Of a stretch of 64,000 bases of DNA, positions 55,101 to 64,000 are shown piece after piece. The DNA is from Rubrivivax sp. GTDB lineage: Bacteria > Pseudomonadota > Gammaproteobacteria > Burkholderiales > Burkholderiaceae_C. How positions within the stretch are numbered: position 1 is the first letter of the stretch; every line of letters starts with the position of its first letter. The DNA lies in the NCBI GenBank assembly GCA_020852865.1, contig JADYZZ010000070.1:1-64000 (forward strand). Direction: 5' to 3'. The notes under the pieces were generated by a model. That model did not search any database and was not told where the DNA came from. It saw only the letters and a list, made by a program, of their open reading frames with translations. A program made the position numbers and the translations under genes.

Positions 55101-56097
55101 GGTTCTGTTCTCCGAGCCAGCCCAGGTTGGAGCTGGCGATGAGGCGGTCGATGCGGATCGCGTAGCGGTTGTTCGAGGTGCCGTAGTGGCAGTCGAACAC
55201 CGGCACGCCGTCGACCTTGGCCTGGATCATCGGGTCGAGGTCGAGCTCGACGAAGTCGCCCGGCTTGAACGACAGCAGCTGCTCGACGGTGGCCGGCGCC
55301 CGGGCCAGCTCGGCCACGAGGTCGACCTCGGCCGCCTGGATCTGCTGCTTGAGCAGGTTCACCCAGCGCCGGTCGGGCTCGACGCTGTCGCCCTGGATCG
55401 TGGAATAGAGCAGGTCGCGGATCGGCTCGAGCGTGCTGTAGGGCATGCACAGGTGCACCGAGCCGGTGACCTCGCCGATCTCGAACGTGAAGGTGGTGGC
55501 GATCACGACCTCGCTCGGCGTGGCGATGCTGGCGAACTGCGGCTGCATCTCCGAGCGCTGGTACTCGAGCTCGACCGGGTAGATGCCGGTCCAGGCCTTC
55601 TTGTACTCGGTGGCGATGGCCTCGACCAGGCGCAGGATGACGCGCAGCTCGGTCGGGCTGAAGTCGCGTCCCTCGATGCGCGTGTGGAACTTGCCGGCGC
55701 CGCCGAACAGCGCGTCGATCACGGCGAACACCAGGCTCGGATCGCACACGATCAGCCCGCTGCCGCGCAGCGGCTTGACCGAGACGATGTTGAAGTTGGT
55801 CGGCACCACGATCTCGCGCAGGAAGGCGCTGAACTTCTGCACCTTGATGCCGCCGATCGAGACCTCGGGGCTCTTGCGGATCAGGTTGAACAGGCCGATG
55901 CGGATGTTGCGCGCGAAGCGCTCGTTGATGACCTCCATCGTCGGCATGCGGCCGCGGACGATGCGCTCCTGGCTCGACAGGTCGTAGTCGCGGATGCCCG
56001 TGACATGCGCCTCCTCCTGGTCGAGCTTCTGGCTCTCGCCGGTGATGCCCTGCAGCAGGGCATCGACTTCGTCTTGGGACAGGATCTGCTGGTTCAT
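55093..56097 (-). CDS. fliM: Flagellar motor switch protein FliM
   Basis: LSQDEVDALLQGITGE; RIVRGRMPTMEVINERFARNIRIGLFNLIRKSPEVS. Confidence 0.97.
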   Translation of the reverse strand: MNQQILSQDEVDALLQGITGESQKLDQEEAHVTGIRDYDLSSQERIVRGRMPTMEVINERFARNIRIGLFNLIRKSPEVSIGGIKVQKFSAFLREIVVPTNFNIVSVKPLRGSGLIVCDPSLVFAVIDALFGGAGKFHTRIEGRDFSPTELRVILRLVEAIATEYKKAWTGIYPVELEYQRSEMQPQFASIATPSEVVIATTFTFEIGEVTGSVHLCMPYSTLEPIRDLLYSTIQGDSVEPDRRWVNLLKQQIQAAEVDLVAELARAPATVEQLLSFKPGDFVELDLDPMIQAKVDGVPVFDCHYGTSNNRYAIRIDRLIASSNLGWLGEQNHV

Positions 56098-56130
56098 CGC
56101 GGCCTTGCCGTCGTCGTCGCGCCCCGGGGC

Positions 56131-56730
56131 CTACTGGATGATGAAGTTCGAGAAGTGCACGGCGCGCACCGGCAGCGCATCGTCCTTGGCGCCCTTGCGG
56201 CGCGCCTTGGCGCCGTCTTCGGCGTCGTCGTCGTTCGTGCGCGGCACCTCGTAGCCGAGCGCGCGCGCCGTCTCGCGGCGGATCTCGCCGGCCAGGCGCC
56301 GCTTGCCGTCGCGGTCCATCAACTGCGCGGCCGTCTTGTCGGCGATCGCGAGCAGCACGTTGTTGCGGATCGCCGGCATGTAGCTCTTGATCTGATCGGC
56401 CAGTTTGGCGTCGCCGATCTCGAGCGTCACCGCCACCTGCGCGTAGCGCTCGGCGTCGCGGTCGGCGAGGTTGACGGTGAACGGCTCGAGCGCGACGAAG
56501 CTCGGCGTCGCCTTGTCCTCGTGCCGGGCGGGCTTGGCCGGCCTGGCCGTCTCGGCCGCGCTTTCGCCTTCGCCCTCGGCGTCGTGCGCGGGCTTCTTCT
56601 TGAGCAGCAGCGCGGCGGCGCCGCCGGCCACCGCGAGCGCCAGCACGGCCGCGCCGACGATGAGGATCAGCTTCTTCTTGCTGCCCTTGGCGGGTGCGGG
56701 CGTGGCATCGACGGTGGTGGCGGTGGACAT
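56131..56730 (-). CDS. fliL: Flagellar basal body-associated protein FliL
   Basis: N-terminal TM; FVALEPFTVNLADRDAERYAQVAVTLEIGD; VRAVHFSNFIIQ. Confidence 0.95.
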   Translation of the reverse strand: MSTATTVDATPAPAKGSKKKLILIVGAAVLALAVAGGAAALLLKKKPAHDAEGEGESAAETARPAKPARHEDKATPSFVALEPFTVNLADRDAERYAQVAVTLEIGDAKLADQIKSYMPAIRNNVLLAIADKTAAQLMDRDGKRRLAGEIRRETARALGYEVPRTNDDDAEDGAKARRKGAKDDALPVRAVHFSNFIIQ

Positions 56731-56865
56731 CGGCGCTCCGGGCTTGCGCGTTCACGCGAATCGCGGCGGCACCCCTGCGCGCGGCAGGAGGGCCGTCTGC
56801 AGCCCATTGTTGGGTGCGCCGCGCGGCTCGAAACGTCGATAAGGGCGGCGAATCGGGCGCTCACC

Positions 56866-56935
56866 GTGCGCCGCGCGCCGCGCGCCGTGCGCCGTGCGCC
56901 GTGCGCCGTGCGCCGTGCGCCGTGCGCCGCGCGCC
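56866..56935. repeat. 7-bp tandem repeat array, fliK-fliL spacer
   Basis: 10 copies of GYGCGCC (GTGCGCC/GCGCGCC). Confidence 0.95.
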
Positions 56936-56944
56936 GGCTTGCGC

Positions 56945-58180
56945 TCAGGCCACCAGGTCGACCACGCCGCGCCGGCGCGGCGCGACCGGCGCAGCAACGA
57001 CGGACGGGCGCGGCGCGGCCGGGTCGGCATCGCGCTCGTCGCCCGGCCGGGCCTGCGCGGTGTCGCCGTCGCCGCGCCGCGGCTGCTGGAAGACGCCGCC
57101 GCCGGCCAGCGTGAGGCCGGCGTCGCGCAGGCAACCGGCCAGCGTGGGCAGCGCCGCGTCGAGCGCCTGGCGCGTGTCGGCCTGCGCCGCGGCGAAATGC
57201 ACCTGGGCGGCCTGGCCTTCGAGCCGGATCTGCACGGTGACCGGGCCCATGTCGAGCGGGTGCAGCTCGATGCGCGCGAACTCGATGCCGCCGCGCACGA
57301 AGGCCGTGAGCTGCGCGCCGAGCCGGGCGGCGAATTCCGGGTGTCCCGGGCCGAACGGCAGGCGGGTCTCGGCCACCGCGGCGGCCGCACTGCGCGCCGC
57401 CTGCGCCTGCGATGCGCTCGCCGCGGCTGCGGCGGCCGCGCCGGCTGCCGCCGGCCAGGGTGACGGATCCGAAGCCGCAGGTGGCCTGGCGGCCGGCGCT
57501 GCGGCGCCGACGGCAGCGCAGCGCAGCTCGGCCGTGAAGTCGCCCGTCTGCGCCGCCGCGGGCGGTCCGGACCGAGCATCGGCCGCACCCTCGGCCGCAG
57601 ATGAAAGGCGGCGCCGAACCTGGCCCGGTTCGGTCCGCGCCGTGCCCGCGCCGCCGCGCGCGCCGGCGGTTTCGGACAGGTCCGGGCGCGGGCCCTTGGG
57701 CGGCTGCGGCGCGGCGACTTGCTGGCCCAGCAGCAGCGCGATCAGATCCGACGGATCGCTGCCCGCCGCGCCTGCGGGCAGGTTCTGCGCGGCCTCGCAG
57801 CCGAGCCGCGCGTCGATGTCCTGCTCGGCCGCGGCCGCGTCGTCCGGCCGGCCTGCGGCCCGCGCCGCGGCGTCTTCGCCCGGCACCGTGGCCGCGCCGG
57901 GCCGGCTGCATGCCGCGGCGCCGCGCTGCGGCGCGCCGACGTGGGGCGCGTCGTCCGCGGCCGGCTCGCCGCGTGCGCGCGCGGCGTCGAGCGCCTGCGC
58001 AAACGCCCGAGGTGCATCGCCTGGCGCGAAGCCCGCCGGCCTGGCCTGGACCGCGTCGCCGGGCGTGGCCGCCGCGGGCAGCGCCGCCGCGGACAATCCC
58101 GACGCGCACGAACCCGCCGCGCACGAGGCGGCCGCGGGCGCCACGGCGACGGGTGCGGCGAGCGCGGACGCGGCGGGCAT
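56945..58180 (-). CDS. fliK: Flagellar hook-length control protein FliK
   Basis: Ala-rich N-terminus; C-terminal FARIELHPLDMGPVTVQIRLEGQAAQVHFAAAQADTRQALDAALPTL. Confidence 0.92.
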   Translation of the reverse strand: MPAASALAAPVAVAPAAASCAAGSCASGLSAAALPAAATPGDAVQARPAGFAPGDAPRAFAQALDAARARGEPAADDAPHVGAPQRGAAACSRPGAATVPGEDAAARAAGRPDDAAAAEQDIDARLGCEAAQNLPAGAAGSDPSDLIALLLGQQVAAPQPPKGPRPDLSETAGARGGAGTARTEPGQVRRRLSSAAEGAADARSGPPAAAQTGDFTAELRCAAVGAAAPAARPPAASDPSPWPAAAGAAAAAAASASQAQAARSAAAAVAETRLPFGPGHPEFAARLGAQLTAFVRGGIEFARIELHPLDMGPVTVQIRLEGQAAQVHFAAAQADTRQALDAALPTLAGCLRDAGLTLAGGGVFQQPRRGDGDTAQARPGDERDADPAAPRPSVVAAPVAPRRRGVVDLVA

Positions 58181-58185
58181 CGTGC

Positions 58186-58647
58186 TCAGCCCGCTGCGCT
58201 GCGCGCGCGTTGCGTCCAGGCCGCGCGCTGTGCCGCTTCGTCGTGGCGCCGCTGCTCGCTGCGCGCCGCGCGCTGCTGCTGCTGCACTTCGCGCCGTTCG
58301 AGCAGCTTGCCGACCGAAGCCACGCGCAGCTCGAGCGCACGCAGCGCCTCGCGTGCGGCGGCGGCGTCGCGCTCGGCCGCCTCCTGCTGCGCGCGCTGCT
58401 GCTCGATCGCCTGCTCGAGCCGCTGCATGAAGTCGCGGTGACTGCGCACGAGCGCGATGCCCGCCGCCTGTGCGCCGTGGGCCGGCGCGCGCCGGCGGTA
58501 GTCGTCGCGGTAGGCGAGCAGCTGCTCGGCCTGCCGCGCCAGCTGCTGCGCGCGCGCCGCCGCGCCGAGCAGCGCGGCCTGCGCCGCGTCGCGCTCGCTC
58601 TCGGCATGCCGCAGCAGCGCCTGCAGCGGGATTCGGTGGTCGTGCAT
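58186..58647 (-). CDS. fliJ: Flagellar protein FliJ
   Basis: Coiled-coil 153-aa protein between fliI and fliK. Confidence 0.88.
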   Translation of the reverse strand: MHDHRIPLQALLRHAESERDAAQAALLGAAARAQQLARQAEQLLAYRDDYRRRAPAHGAQAAGIALVRSHRDFMQRLEQAIEQQRAQQEAAERDAAAAREALRALELRVASVGKLLERREVQQQQRAARSEQRRHDEAAQRAAWTQRARSAAG

Positions 58648-58719
58648 CGGGATCGGGCTCCGGTCAACGGGGCTGTGCGGGCGCGCCGGCGCCATCGCGC
58701 CTCATGTCCGCGCCGGCCT

Positions 58720-60135
58720 TCAATGCGCCGTCAGCGCGTACAGGTGGGCGCGGCAGGCGTCGAGCGTGGCGCACTCGTGCATGTCCTGCTGCAAGAAGGC
58801 GTCGAGCGGCGCCGCGTGGCGCACGGCGACGTCGAGCTCGGCGTCGTGGCCGGGCTGGTAGGCGCCGAGCTGGATCAGGTCGCGCGCCTTGCTCAGGCGC
58901 GACAGCCAGTGACGCACGCGGCGCGCCGCCGCCTGCTGCTCGCGCGGCGCGACCGCGCTCATCACGCGCGAGATCGAGCGCTCGACGTCGATGGCCGGGT
59001 AGTGCCCCGACTCGGCCAGCTCGCGCGACAGCACGATGTGGCCGTCGAGGATGCCGCGCGCCGCATCGGCGATCGGGTCCTGCGGATCGTCGCCCTCGGT
59101 GAGCACGGTGTACAGCGCGGTGATCGAGCCGACGCCGGCGAGGCCGTTGCCGCTGCGCTCGACGAGCTGCGGCAGCTTGGCGAAGACGCTCGGCGGATAG
59201 CCCTTGGTCGCCGGCGGCTCGCCGATCGCCAGCGCGATCTCGCGCTGCGCCATCGCGTAGCGCGTCAGGCTGTCCATCAGCAGCAGCACATGCTGGCCGC
59301 GGTCGCGGAAATGCTCGGCGACGGCGGTGGCGTAGCCCGCGCCCTGCAGGCGCAGCAGCGGCGGCGCGTCGGCCGGCGCGGCGACGACGACGCTGCGCGC
59401 CAGGCCATCGGTTTCGAGGATGTCCTCGATGAACTCCTTGACTTCGCGTCCGCGCTCGCCGATGAGGCCGACGACGATGACGTCGGCCGCGGTGTAGCGG
59501 GCCATCATGCCGAGCAGCACCGACTTGCCCACGCCGGTGCCGGCGAACAGGCCCAGGCGCTGGCCGCGGCCGACGGTGAGCAGCGCGTTGATCGCGCGCA
59601 CGCCGGTGTCCAGCGGCTGGCGCACCGGATCGCGCTCCATGGCGTTCATCGGCCGGCGCGTCATCGGCTCGGCCTGCACCCCGTGCAGCGCGCCCAGGCG
59701 ATCGAGCGGCTGGCCCTGCGCGTCGACCACGCGGCCCAGCAGGCCCGGCCCCATCGGCAGGTGCAGCCCGCGGTCCTCGCTGCGGCGCCAGGGGTGGTGC
59801 TCGGCGCCCAGGCGCGGGCGCACGCGCGGCGCCGGGCGCGGCACGACGCGCGCGCCGCTGGCCAGGCCGTGCAGCTCGCCGTAGGGCATCAGGAAGGCGC
59901 GGTCGCCGCTGAAGCCCACGACCTCGGCCAGCACCGGCTGCGCCGGCGCGTGCACCTCGCACACCGAGCCGACCGGAGCGCGCACGCCGGCCGCCTCGAG
60001 CACGAGGCCGGTCACGCGCAGCAGCGTGCCCTCGGCCGCGGGCGGCTGCGCCAGCGCGCTGCACTGCTCGAGGCGGGCGCGCCAGCGCGCCCAGCGCTCG
60101 GCGCGCGCCTCGAGCCGCTCGGCCAGCGGCGTCAC
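58720..60135 (-). CDS. fliI: Flagellum-specific ATP synthase FliI
   Basis: Walker [46 protein letters not shown] start overlapping fliH stop. Confidence 0.96.
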   Translation of the reverse strand: MTPLAERLEARAERWARWRARLEQCSALAQPPAAEGTLLRVTGLVLEAAGVRAPVGSVCEVHAPAQPVLAEVVGFSGDRAFLMPYGELHGLASGARVVPRPAPRVRPRLGAEHHPWRRSEDRGLHLPMGPGLLGRVVDAQGQPLDRLGALHGVQAEPMTRRPMNAMERDPVRQPLDTGVRAINALLTVGRGQRLGLFAGTGVGKSVLLGMMARYTAADVIVVGLIGERGREVKEFIEDILETDGLARSVVVAAPADAPPLLRLQGAGYATAVAEHFRDRGQHVLLLMDSLTRYAMAQREIALAIGEPPATKGYPPSVFAKLPQLVERSGNGLAGVGSITALYTVLTEGDDPQDPIADAARGILDGHIVLSRELAESGHYPAIDVERSISRVMSAVAPREQQAAARRVRHWLSRLSKARDLIQLGAYQPGHDAELDVAVRHAAPLDAFLQQDMHECATLDACRAHLYALTAH

Positions 60136-60875
60136 GCGTCGTCCTCGCCGCGCCAGGCCAGCTCGCTGCCGAGCGCGGCCGCCGCCTGCGCCCAGCGCGT
60201 CTCGATGCGCGCGTCGACGGCGCCGGCGTCGGATTCGACGCGCACGCCGCCGCGCTGCAGCGTCGCGTCGGGCAGCAGCCGCGCGCCGCGCGCGCTCAGC
60301 GTGTCCTCGGCCCCTTCGGCGACGAGCGGCAGATCGGCCGGGTGCACGTGCACGCGGATGTGGCGCGCCGACAGCATCACCGCATTGACGGCATCGGCAG
60401 CCACGTGCGCGACGAGTTCGGGCCGCAGCGCCAGCTCGCTGCGCACGACCTGCTGCGCGAGCTGCAGCGCGCAATGGGCGAGCGTGTCGGCGAGGGCCGC
60501 GTCGAGCTCGCGCTGCTGCGCGTCGAAAGCGTCGAGCAGGCTGCCGATCTGCGCCGTGGCCTGCGCAGCGAAATGCTGCTTGAAGTTCTCGAGCGCGACC
60601 AGGCCGTCGCGGTAGCCTTCCTGATAACCGGCCTGATGCAGCGCCTGGCGCTCGCCGTCCTGGCGTTCGCGCAGCGACTCGGGCGCGGCGTCGGCGGGGG
60701 CCTGTGGCGGCGCGGCACTCGCGGCGCCGGCGCCGAAGGGGCCGGGCCGCCAGCTCGCCACCTCGCCCAGCTCCTCGCGCGGGATGAAGCGCGCGTAGGG
60801 GCTCGCCCCCTTGCCGTTGGCGCCGCGGCCGGCCGGCGGCGGCACGTTGCGGATCGGCGGCTTGCCCGCGCTCAT
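60132..60875 (-). CDS. fliH: Flagellar assembly protein FliH
   Basis: [22 protein letters not shown]; position between fliG and fliI. Confidence 0.92.
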   Translation of the reverse strand: MSAGKPPIRNVPPPAGRGANGKGASPYARFIPREELGEVASWRPGPFGAGAASAAPPQAPADAAPESLRERQDGERQALHQAGYQEGYRDGLVALENFKQHFAAQATAQIGSLLDAFDAQQRELDAALADTLAHCALQLAQQVVRSELALRPELVAHVAADAVNAVMLSARHIRVHVHPADLPLVAEGAEDTLSARGARLLPDATLQRGGVRVESDAGAVDARIETRWAQAAAALGSELAWRGEDDA

Positions 60876-61873
60876 ACGAACTGCTCGTCACCCGAGCCGG
60901 CGACCACGATCTGGCCCTCGTCCATCAGGCGGCGCACGACCTTGAGCATCTCCTTCTGCTCGGCCTCGACCTCGGACAGCCGCACCGGCCCGCGCGACTC
61001 GAGATCCTCCCTGAGCGCCTCGGCGGCGCGGGTGGACATGTTCTTGAAGACCTTGTCGCGCAGCGTCGGCGGCGCGCCCTTGAGCGCGACGACGAGCGAC
61101 TCGGTCTGGACTTCCTTGAGCAGCGCCTGGATGCCCTTGTCGTCGACCTTCTCCAGGTCGTCGAAGGTGAACATGTTGTCCATGATCTTCTGCGCCAGCT
61201 CGTTGTCGACCTCGCGCACGTAGTCCAGCGCCGTGGTCTCGACGGCGGCGCCGAGCATGTTCAGGATCTCGGCGGCGGCCTTGGCGCCGCCGAGCGAGCT
61301 CTTGCGGCTGCGGTCGCCGCCGGCCAGCACCTTGGTCATCACCTCGTTGAGGTCCTTCAGCGCCGCGGGCTGGATGCCGTCGAGCGTGGCGATGCGGATC
61401 AGCACCTCGTTGCGCTGGCGCTCGGTGAGCTGCTTGAGCACGTCGGCCGCCTGGTCGAACTCGAGGTGCACGAGGATCGCGGCGACGATCTGCGGATGCT
61501 CGTTGCGCAGCAGCTCGGCCACCGAGCCCGGGTCCATCCATTTCAGGCTCTCGATGCCGGTGATGTCGCTGCCCTGCAAGATGCGGTCGATCAGCAGGTT
61601 GGCCTTCTCGTCGCCGAGCGCCTTGCGCAGCACGGTCTTGACATACTCGTTGCTGTCGGAGACGAGCATCTGCTCGTTGACGGCGATCGTCTCGAAGCGG
61701 TCGATCACGTCGTCGAGCCGGTCGCGCGTCACCGACTTGATGCCGGCGATGGTCTCGCCCAGGCGCTGCACTTCCTTGGGCGAGAGGTGCTTGAAGATTC
61801 CGGCCGCCTCCTCCTCGCCGAGGCTCATCAGCAGGATGGCGGCGTTCTCGAGGCCCTGGTCGTTCGTCGCCAT
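60872..61873 (-). CDS. fliG: Flagellar motor switch protein FliG
   Basis: [48 protein letters not shown]. Confidence 0.97.
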   Translation of the reverse strand: MATNDQGLENAAILLMSLGEEEAAGIFKHLSPKEVQRLGETIAGIKSVTRDRLDDVIDRFETIAVNEQMLVSDSNEYVKTVLRKALGDEKANLLIDRILQGSDITGIESLKWMDPGSVAELLRNEHPQIVAAILVHLEFDQAADVLKQLTERQRNEVLIRIATLDGIQPAALKDLNEVMTKVLAGGDRSRKSSLGGAKAAAEILNMLGAAVETTALDYVREVDNELAQKIMDNMFTFDDLEKVDDKGIQALLKEVQTESLVVALKGAPPTLRDKVFKNMSTRAAEALREDLESRGPVRLSEVEAEQKEMLKVVRRLMDEGQIVVAGSGDEQFV

Positions 61874-61891
61874 CGCGCCGTCCCCGCGCGT

Positions 61892-63604
61892 TCAGGCCTG
61901 TTCGCCGCTCACCCAGCCGCGCACGATGTGGGCCACGGCTGCGGGGTTGTCGCGCGCGAGCTTGCGTGCCGCCTCGAGCTTGGCCGAGGCGCGCGGGCCT
62001 TCGAGCGCGGGCAGCATCGGGTTGCCCGCCGCCGCGGGCGCGGCGTCGCCGACGACTTCGCTCAGCTGCGCGCCGGGCGCAGCTGCCGCCGCGGCGGGCG
62101 CCGCCGCGAGCAGCGCGACGACGGCCGGACGCACGAGCGTGAACACGATCACCAGCGCCACCAGCGCCAGCGCCGCCGGCGCGGCCGCGCTGCGCAGCAA
62201 GTCGGTGAGCCAGGGCTGCTGCCACAGCGGCACCGCCTCGGGCGCACTCACCGGCTCGCTGCGGAACGGCACGTTGACGACCTTGACCTGGTCGCCGCGC
62301 GCGGCGTTGTAGCCGATGCCCTGCTGTACGAGTGCGGTGAGCTGCTCGAGCTCCTTGTCGGCCAGCGGCGCGCTCGTCGTCTTGCCCTTGGCGTCGGTGC
62401 TGGTGCGGTGGTTCACCACCACCGCCGCCGACAGGCGCTTGACGCTGCCGACGGCGTTCTTCGTCACCGTCACCGTCTTGTCGACCTCGAAGCGCGTGGC
62501 CTGCTCGCGGCGGCTCGTGCCGCCGCCGCTGCTGCCGCCGCCGGCGGCCTGCAGCGTCTGCGCCGCGCCGTTGACGGGCGCCGTGGCCGGCACCGGCGGC
62601 TGGTTGCTCTGCGCGCCGGGCACGCCGGCCGCCGTCGTGCTGCCGGGCTGGCTGCTTTCCTCGGTGCGCTGCTCGCGCACCGTGGGCTTGGCTTCGCCGC
62701 CCTGGTTGGGGCTGTAGGCCTCGGCCGTCTGCAGCACCTGCGCGAAGTCGATGTCGGCGCTGACGCTGGCGCGCACGTTGTCGCGGCCGACCACCGGCTC
62801 GAGCAGCGCGACGACGCGCTTGAGCAGCGAGGCTTCGATTTCGCTGCGGTAGGCGAGCTGCTGCGAGTCCAGGCCTTCGCTCTCGCCTTCGCCGCGCCCG
62901 GCGCCGGCCAGCAGCGTGCCGTTGCTGTCGATCACGCTCACCGCCTTCGGGGCGAGCTCGGGCACGCTCGAGCTGACCAGGTGCACGATGCCGGCGACCT
63001 GGCTGCGCTCGAGCGCGCGGCCCGGCTGCAGGTTCAGCACCACCGAGGCGGCGGGCTTTTGCTGCTCGCGGAAGAAGCCGTTCATCTGCGGCAGCGCCAG
63101 GTGCACGCGCGCCGACTGCACCGGCGAGAGCGACTGGATCGAGCGCACCAGTTCGCCTTCGATGGCGCGCTGCATGCTCATGCGCTCCTGCCCCTGCGTC
63201 TGGCCGAACGGCGATTTGTCGAGCACTTCGTAGCCGCTGCTGCCGCCGGCGCTGCCCGCGCCGCCGCTGGGCAGACCGGCGGCGGCGAGCTTCATGCGCA
63301 GCTCGTGCACGCGCGCGGCCGGCACCATGAGCGCGCCGCCTGCGCCCTCGGCGAAGCGGTACGGCACGTTCATCTGCGCCAGGCGCTCGATGACCTGCCC
63401 GCCGTCCTTTTGCGACAGGCCGGCGAACAGCACGCGGTACTCGCCGTCGCGCGCACCGCCGACCAGCGCGACGACGATGGCGGCGAGCGCGGCCAGACCG
63501 AGCAGCGCCGCGAGCTGCGTGCGCCCGGGCAGGGCGCGCCAGCGTGCGGCCAGCGCGGGCGGCGCGGGCACGAGCGGGGCGGATTCGACGACGGCGTTGT
63601 CCAT
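61892..63604 (-). CDS. fliF: Flagellar M-ring protein FliF
   Basis: YRVLFAGLSQKDGGQVIERLAQMNVPYRF; SARVHLALPQMNGFFREQQKPAASVVLNLQPG. Confidence 0.97.
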   Translation of the reverse strand: MDNAVVESAPLVPAPPALAARWRALPGRTQLAALLGLAALAAIVVALVGGARDGEYRVLFAGLSQKDGGQVIERLAQMNVPYRFAEGAGGALMVPAARVHELRMKLAAAGLPSGGAGSAGGSSGYEVLDKSPFGQTQGQERMSMQRAIEGELVRSIQSLSPVQSARVHLALPQMNGFFREQQKPAASVVLNLQPGRALERSQVAGIVHLVSSSVPELAPKAVSVIDSNGTLLAGAGRGEGESEGLDSQQLAYRSEIEASLLKRVVALLEPVVGRDNVRASVSADIDFAQVLQTAEAYSPNQGGEAKPTVREQRTEESSQPGSTTAAGVPGAQSNQPPVPATAPVNGAAQTLQAAGGGSSGGGTSRREQATRFEVDKTVTVTKNAVGSVKRLSAAVVVNHRTSTDAKGKTTSAPLADKELEQLTALVQQGIGYNAARGDQVKVVNVPFRSEPVSAPEAVPLWQQPWLTDLLRSAAAPAALALVALVIVFTLVRPAVVALLAAAPAAAAAAPGAQLSEVVGDAAPAAAGNPMLPALEGPRASAKLEAARKLARDNPAAVAHIVRGWVSGEQA

Positions 63605-63773
63605 GCGGCGGGGTGTCCAGGCTCCGGCTGCCGCGGCGCGGGGCGCGCACGGCGGCTGTCCGAGGAGCATTCTTCAGCCGCGGCCGCAAGACGGTGGGGC
63701 GAGAAGGCGGCCAAAGCGCGGGCTGTTCGCACCACCATGCCGCGCCGATGCCGCCTACAGTGCCACGGCCGCC

Positions 63774-64000
63774 ATGAACGATCTGCGCATCAAGCCTTTC
63801 GACTTCCAGGCCGCCGTCGCACGGGCCGGCCTGCGGCCCGACGGCACGCCCGCTGCGGGTGCGCCGGCCGGCGCCGTGCCGGGCGGGTTTCGCACGGCGA
63901 TGGCCTCGGCGCTGCAGGACGTGAGCCGCAGCCAGCTCGAGGCGCAGCGGTTGCAGCGCGAACTCGCGCTCGACAACCCCGGCGTCAGCCTCGAGCAGAC
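63774..64000 (+). CDS. fliE: Flagellar hook-basal body protein FliE (partial, runs off window)
   Basis: MNDLRIKPFDFQAAVA..., FRTAMASALQDVSRSQLEAQRLQRELALDNPGVSLEQT; divergent from fliF. Confidence 0.82.
   Translation, partial: MNDLRIKPFDFQAAVARAGLRPDGTPAAGAPAGAVPGGFRTAMASALQDVSRSQLEAQRLQRELALDNPGVSLEQ

Noticed and set aside
52213-64000. Flagellar cluster as a variant secretion system
   Set aside because: Gene order fliE / F-G-H-I-J-K-L-M-N-O-P-Q-R with FliC-type flagellar-specific members FliL, FliK, FliM and FliN is the canonical flagellar arrangement.

Overview
GC-rich window, most likely from a betaproteobacterial (Burkholderiales-type) chromosome; that placement is inferred from gene content and composition. 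It is densely coding and mostly conventional. Main blocks, left to right: quinone oxidoreductase and DsbA; a Spy-like chaperone with an OmpR/EnvZ-type two-component pair; a branched-chain 2-oxoacid dehydrogenase operon (bkdA1-A2-B); sdaA; gcvT-H-P with a tandem glycine riboswitch and a translationally coupled EamA permease; an Fbp-type ABC transporter; a large NAD-glutamate dehydrogenase; two zinc-ribbon membrane proteins; a TAXI-TRAP transporter followed by acyl-CoA ligase and crotonase; a DctPQM TRAP transporter divergent from a CaiB/BaiF CoA-transferase; a beta-CASP MBL nuclease; a second CoA ligase; and the flagellar cluster fliE / fliFGHIJKLMNOPQR. I saw no rRNA, tRNA, CRISPR, transposase or phage genes. 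The most unusual signal is a set of unrelated short tandem repeat arrays (units of 14, 10, 11, 12 and 7 bp), each in a different intergenic gap or 5' leader, plus two in-frame arrays inside genes. Other leads: an EamA permease likely under glycine riboswitch control, a leaderless (predicted cytoplasmic) solute-binding-fold protein with a 10-bp repeat array as its 5' leader, and an FNR/Anr-type box upstream of a DUF2934 gene. I found no clear-cut wholly new multi-gene system. No database searches were run; all family calls are by sequence recognition.
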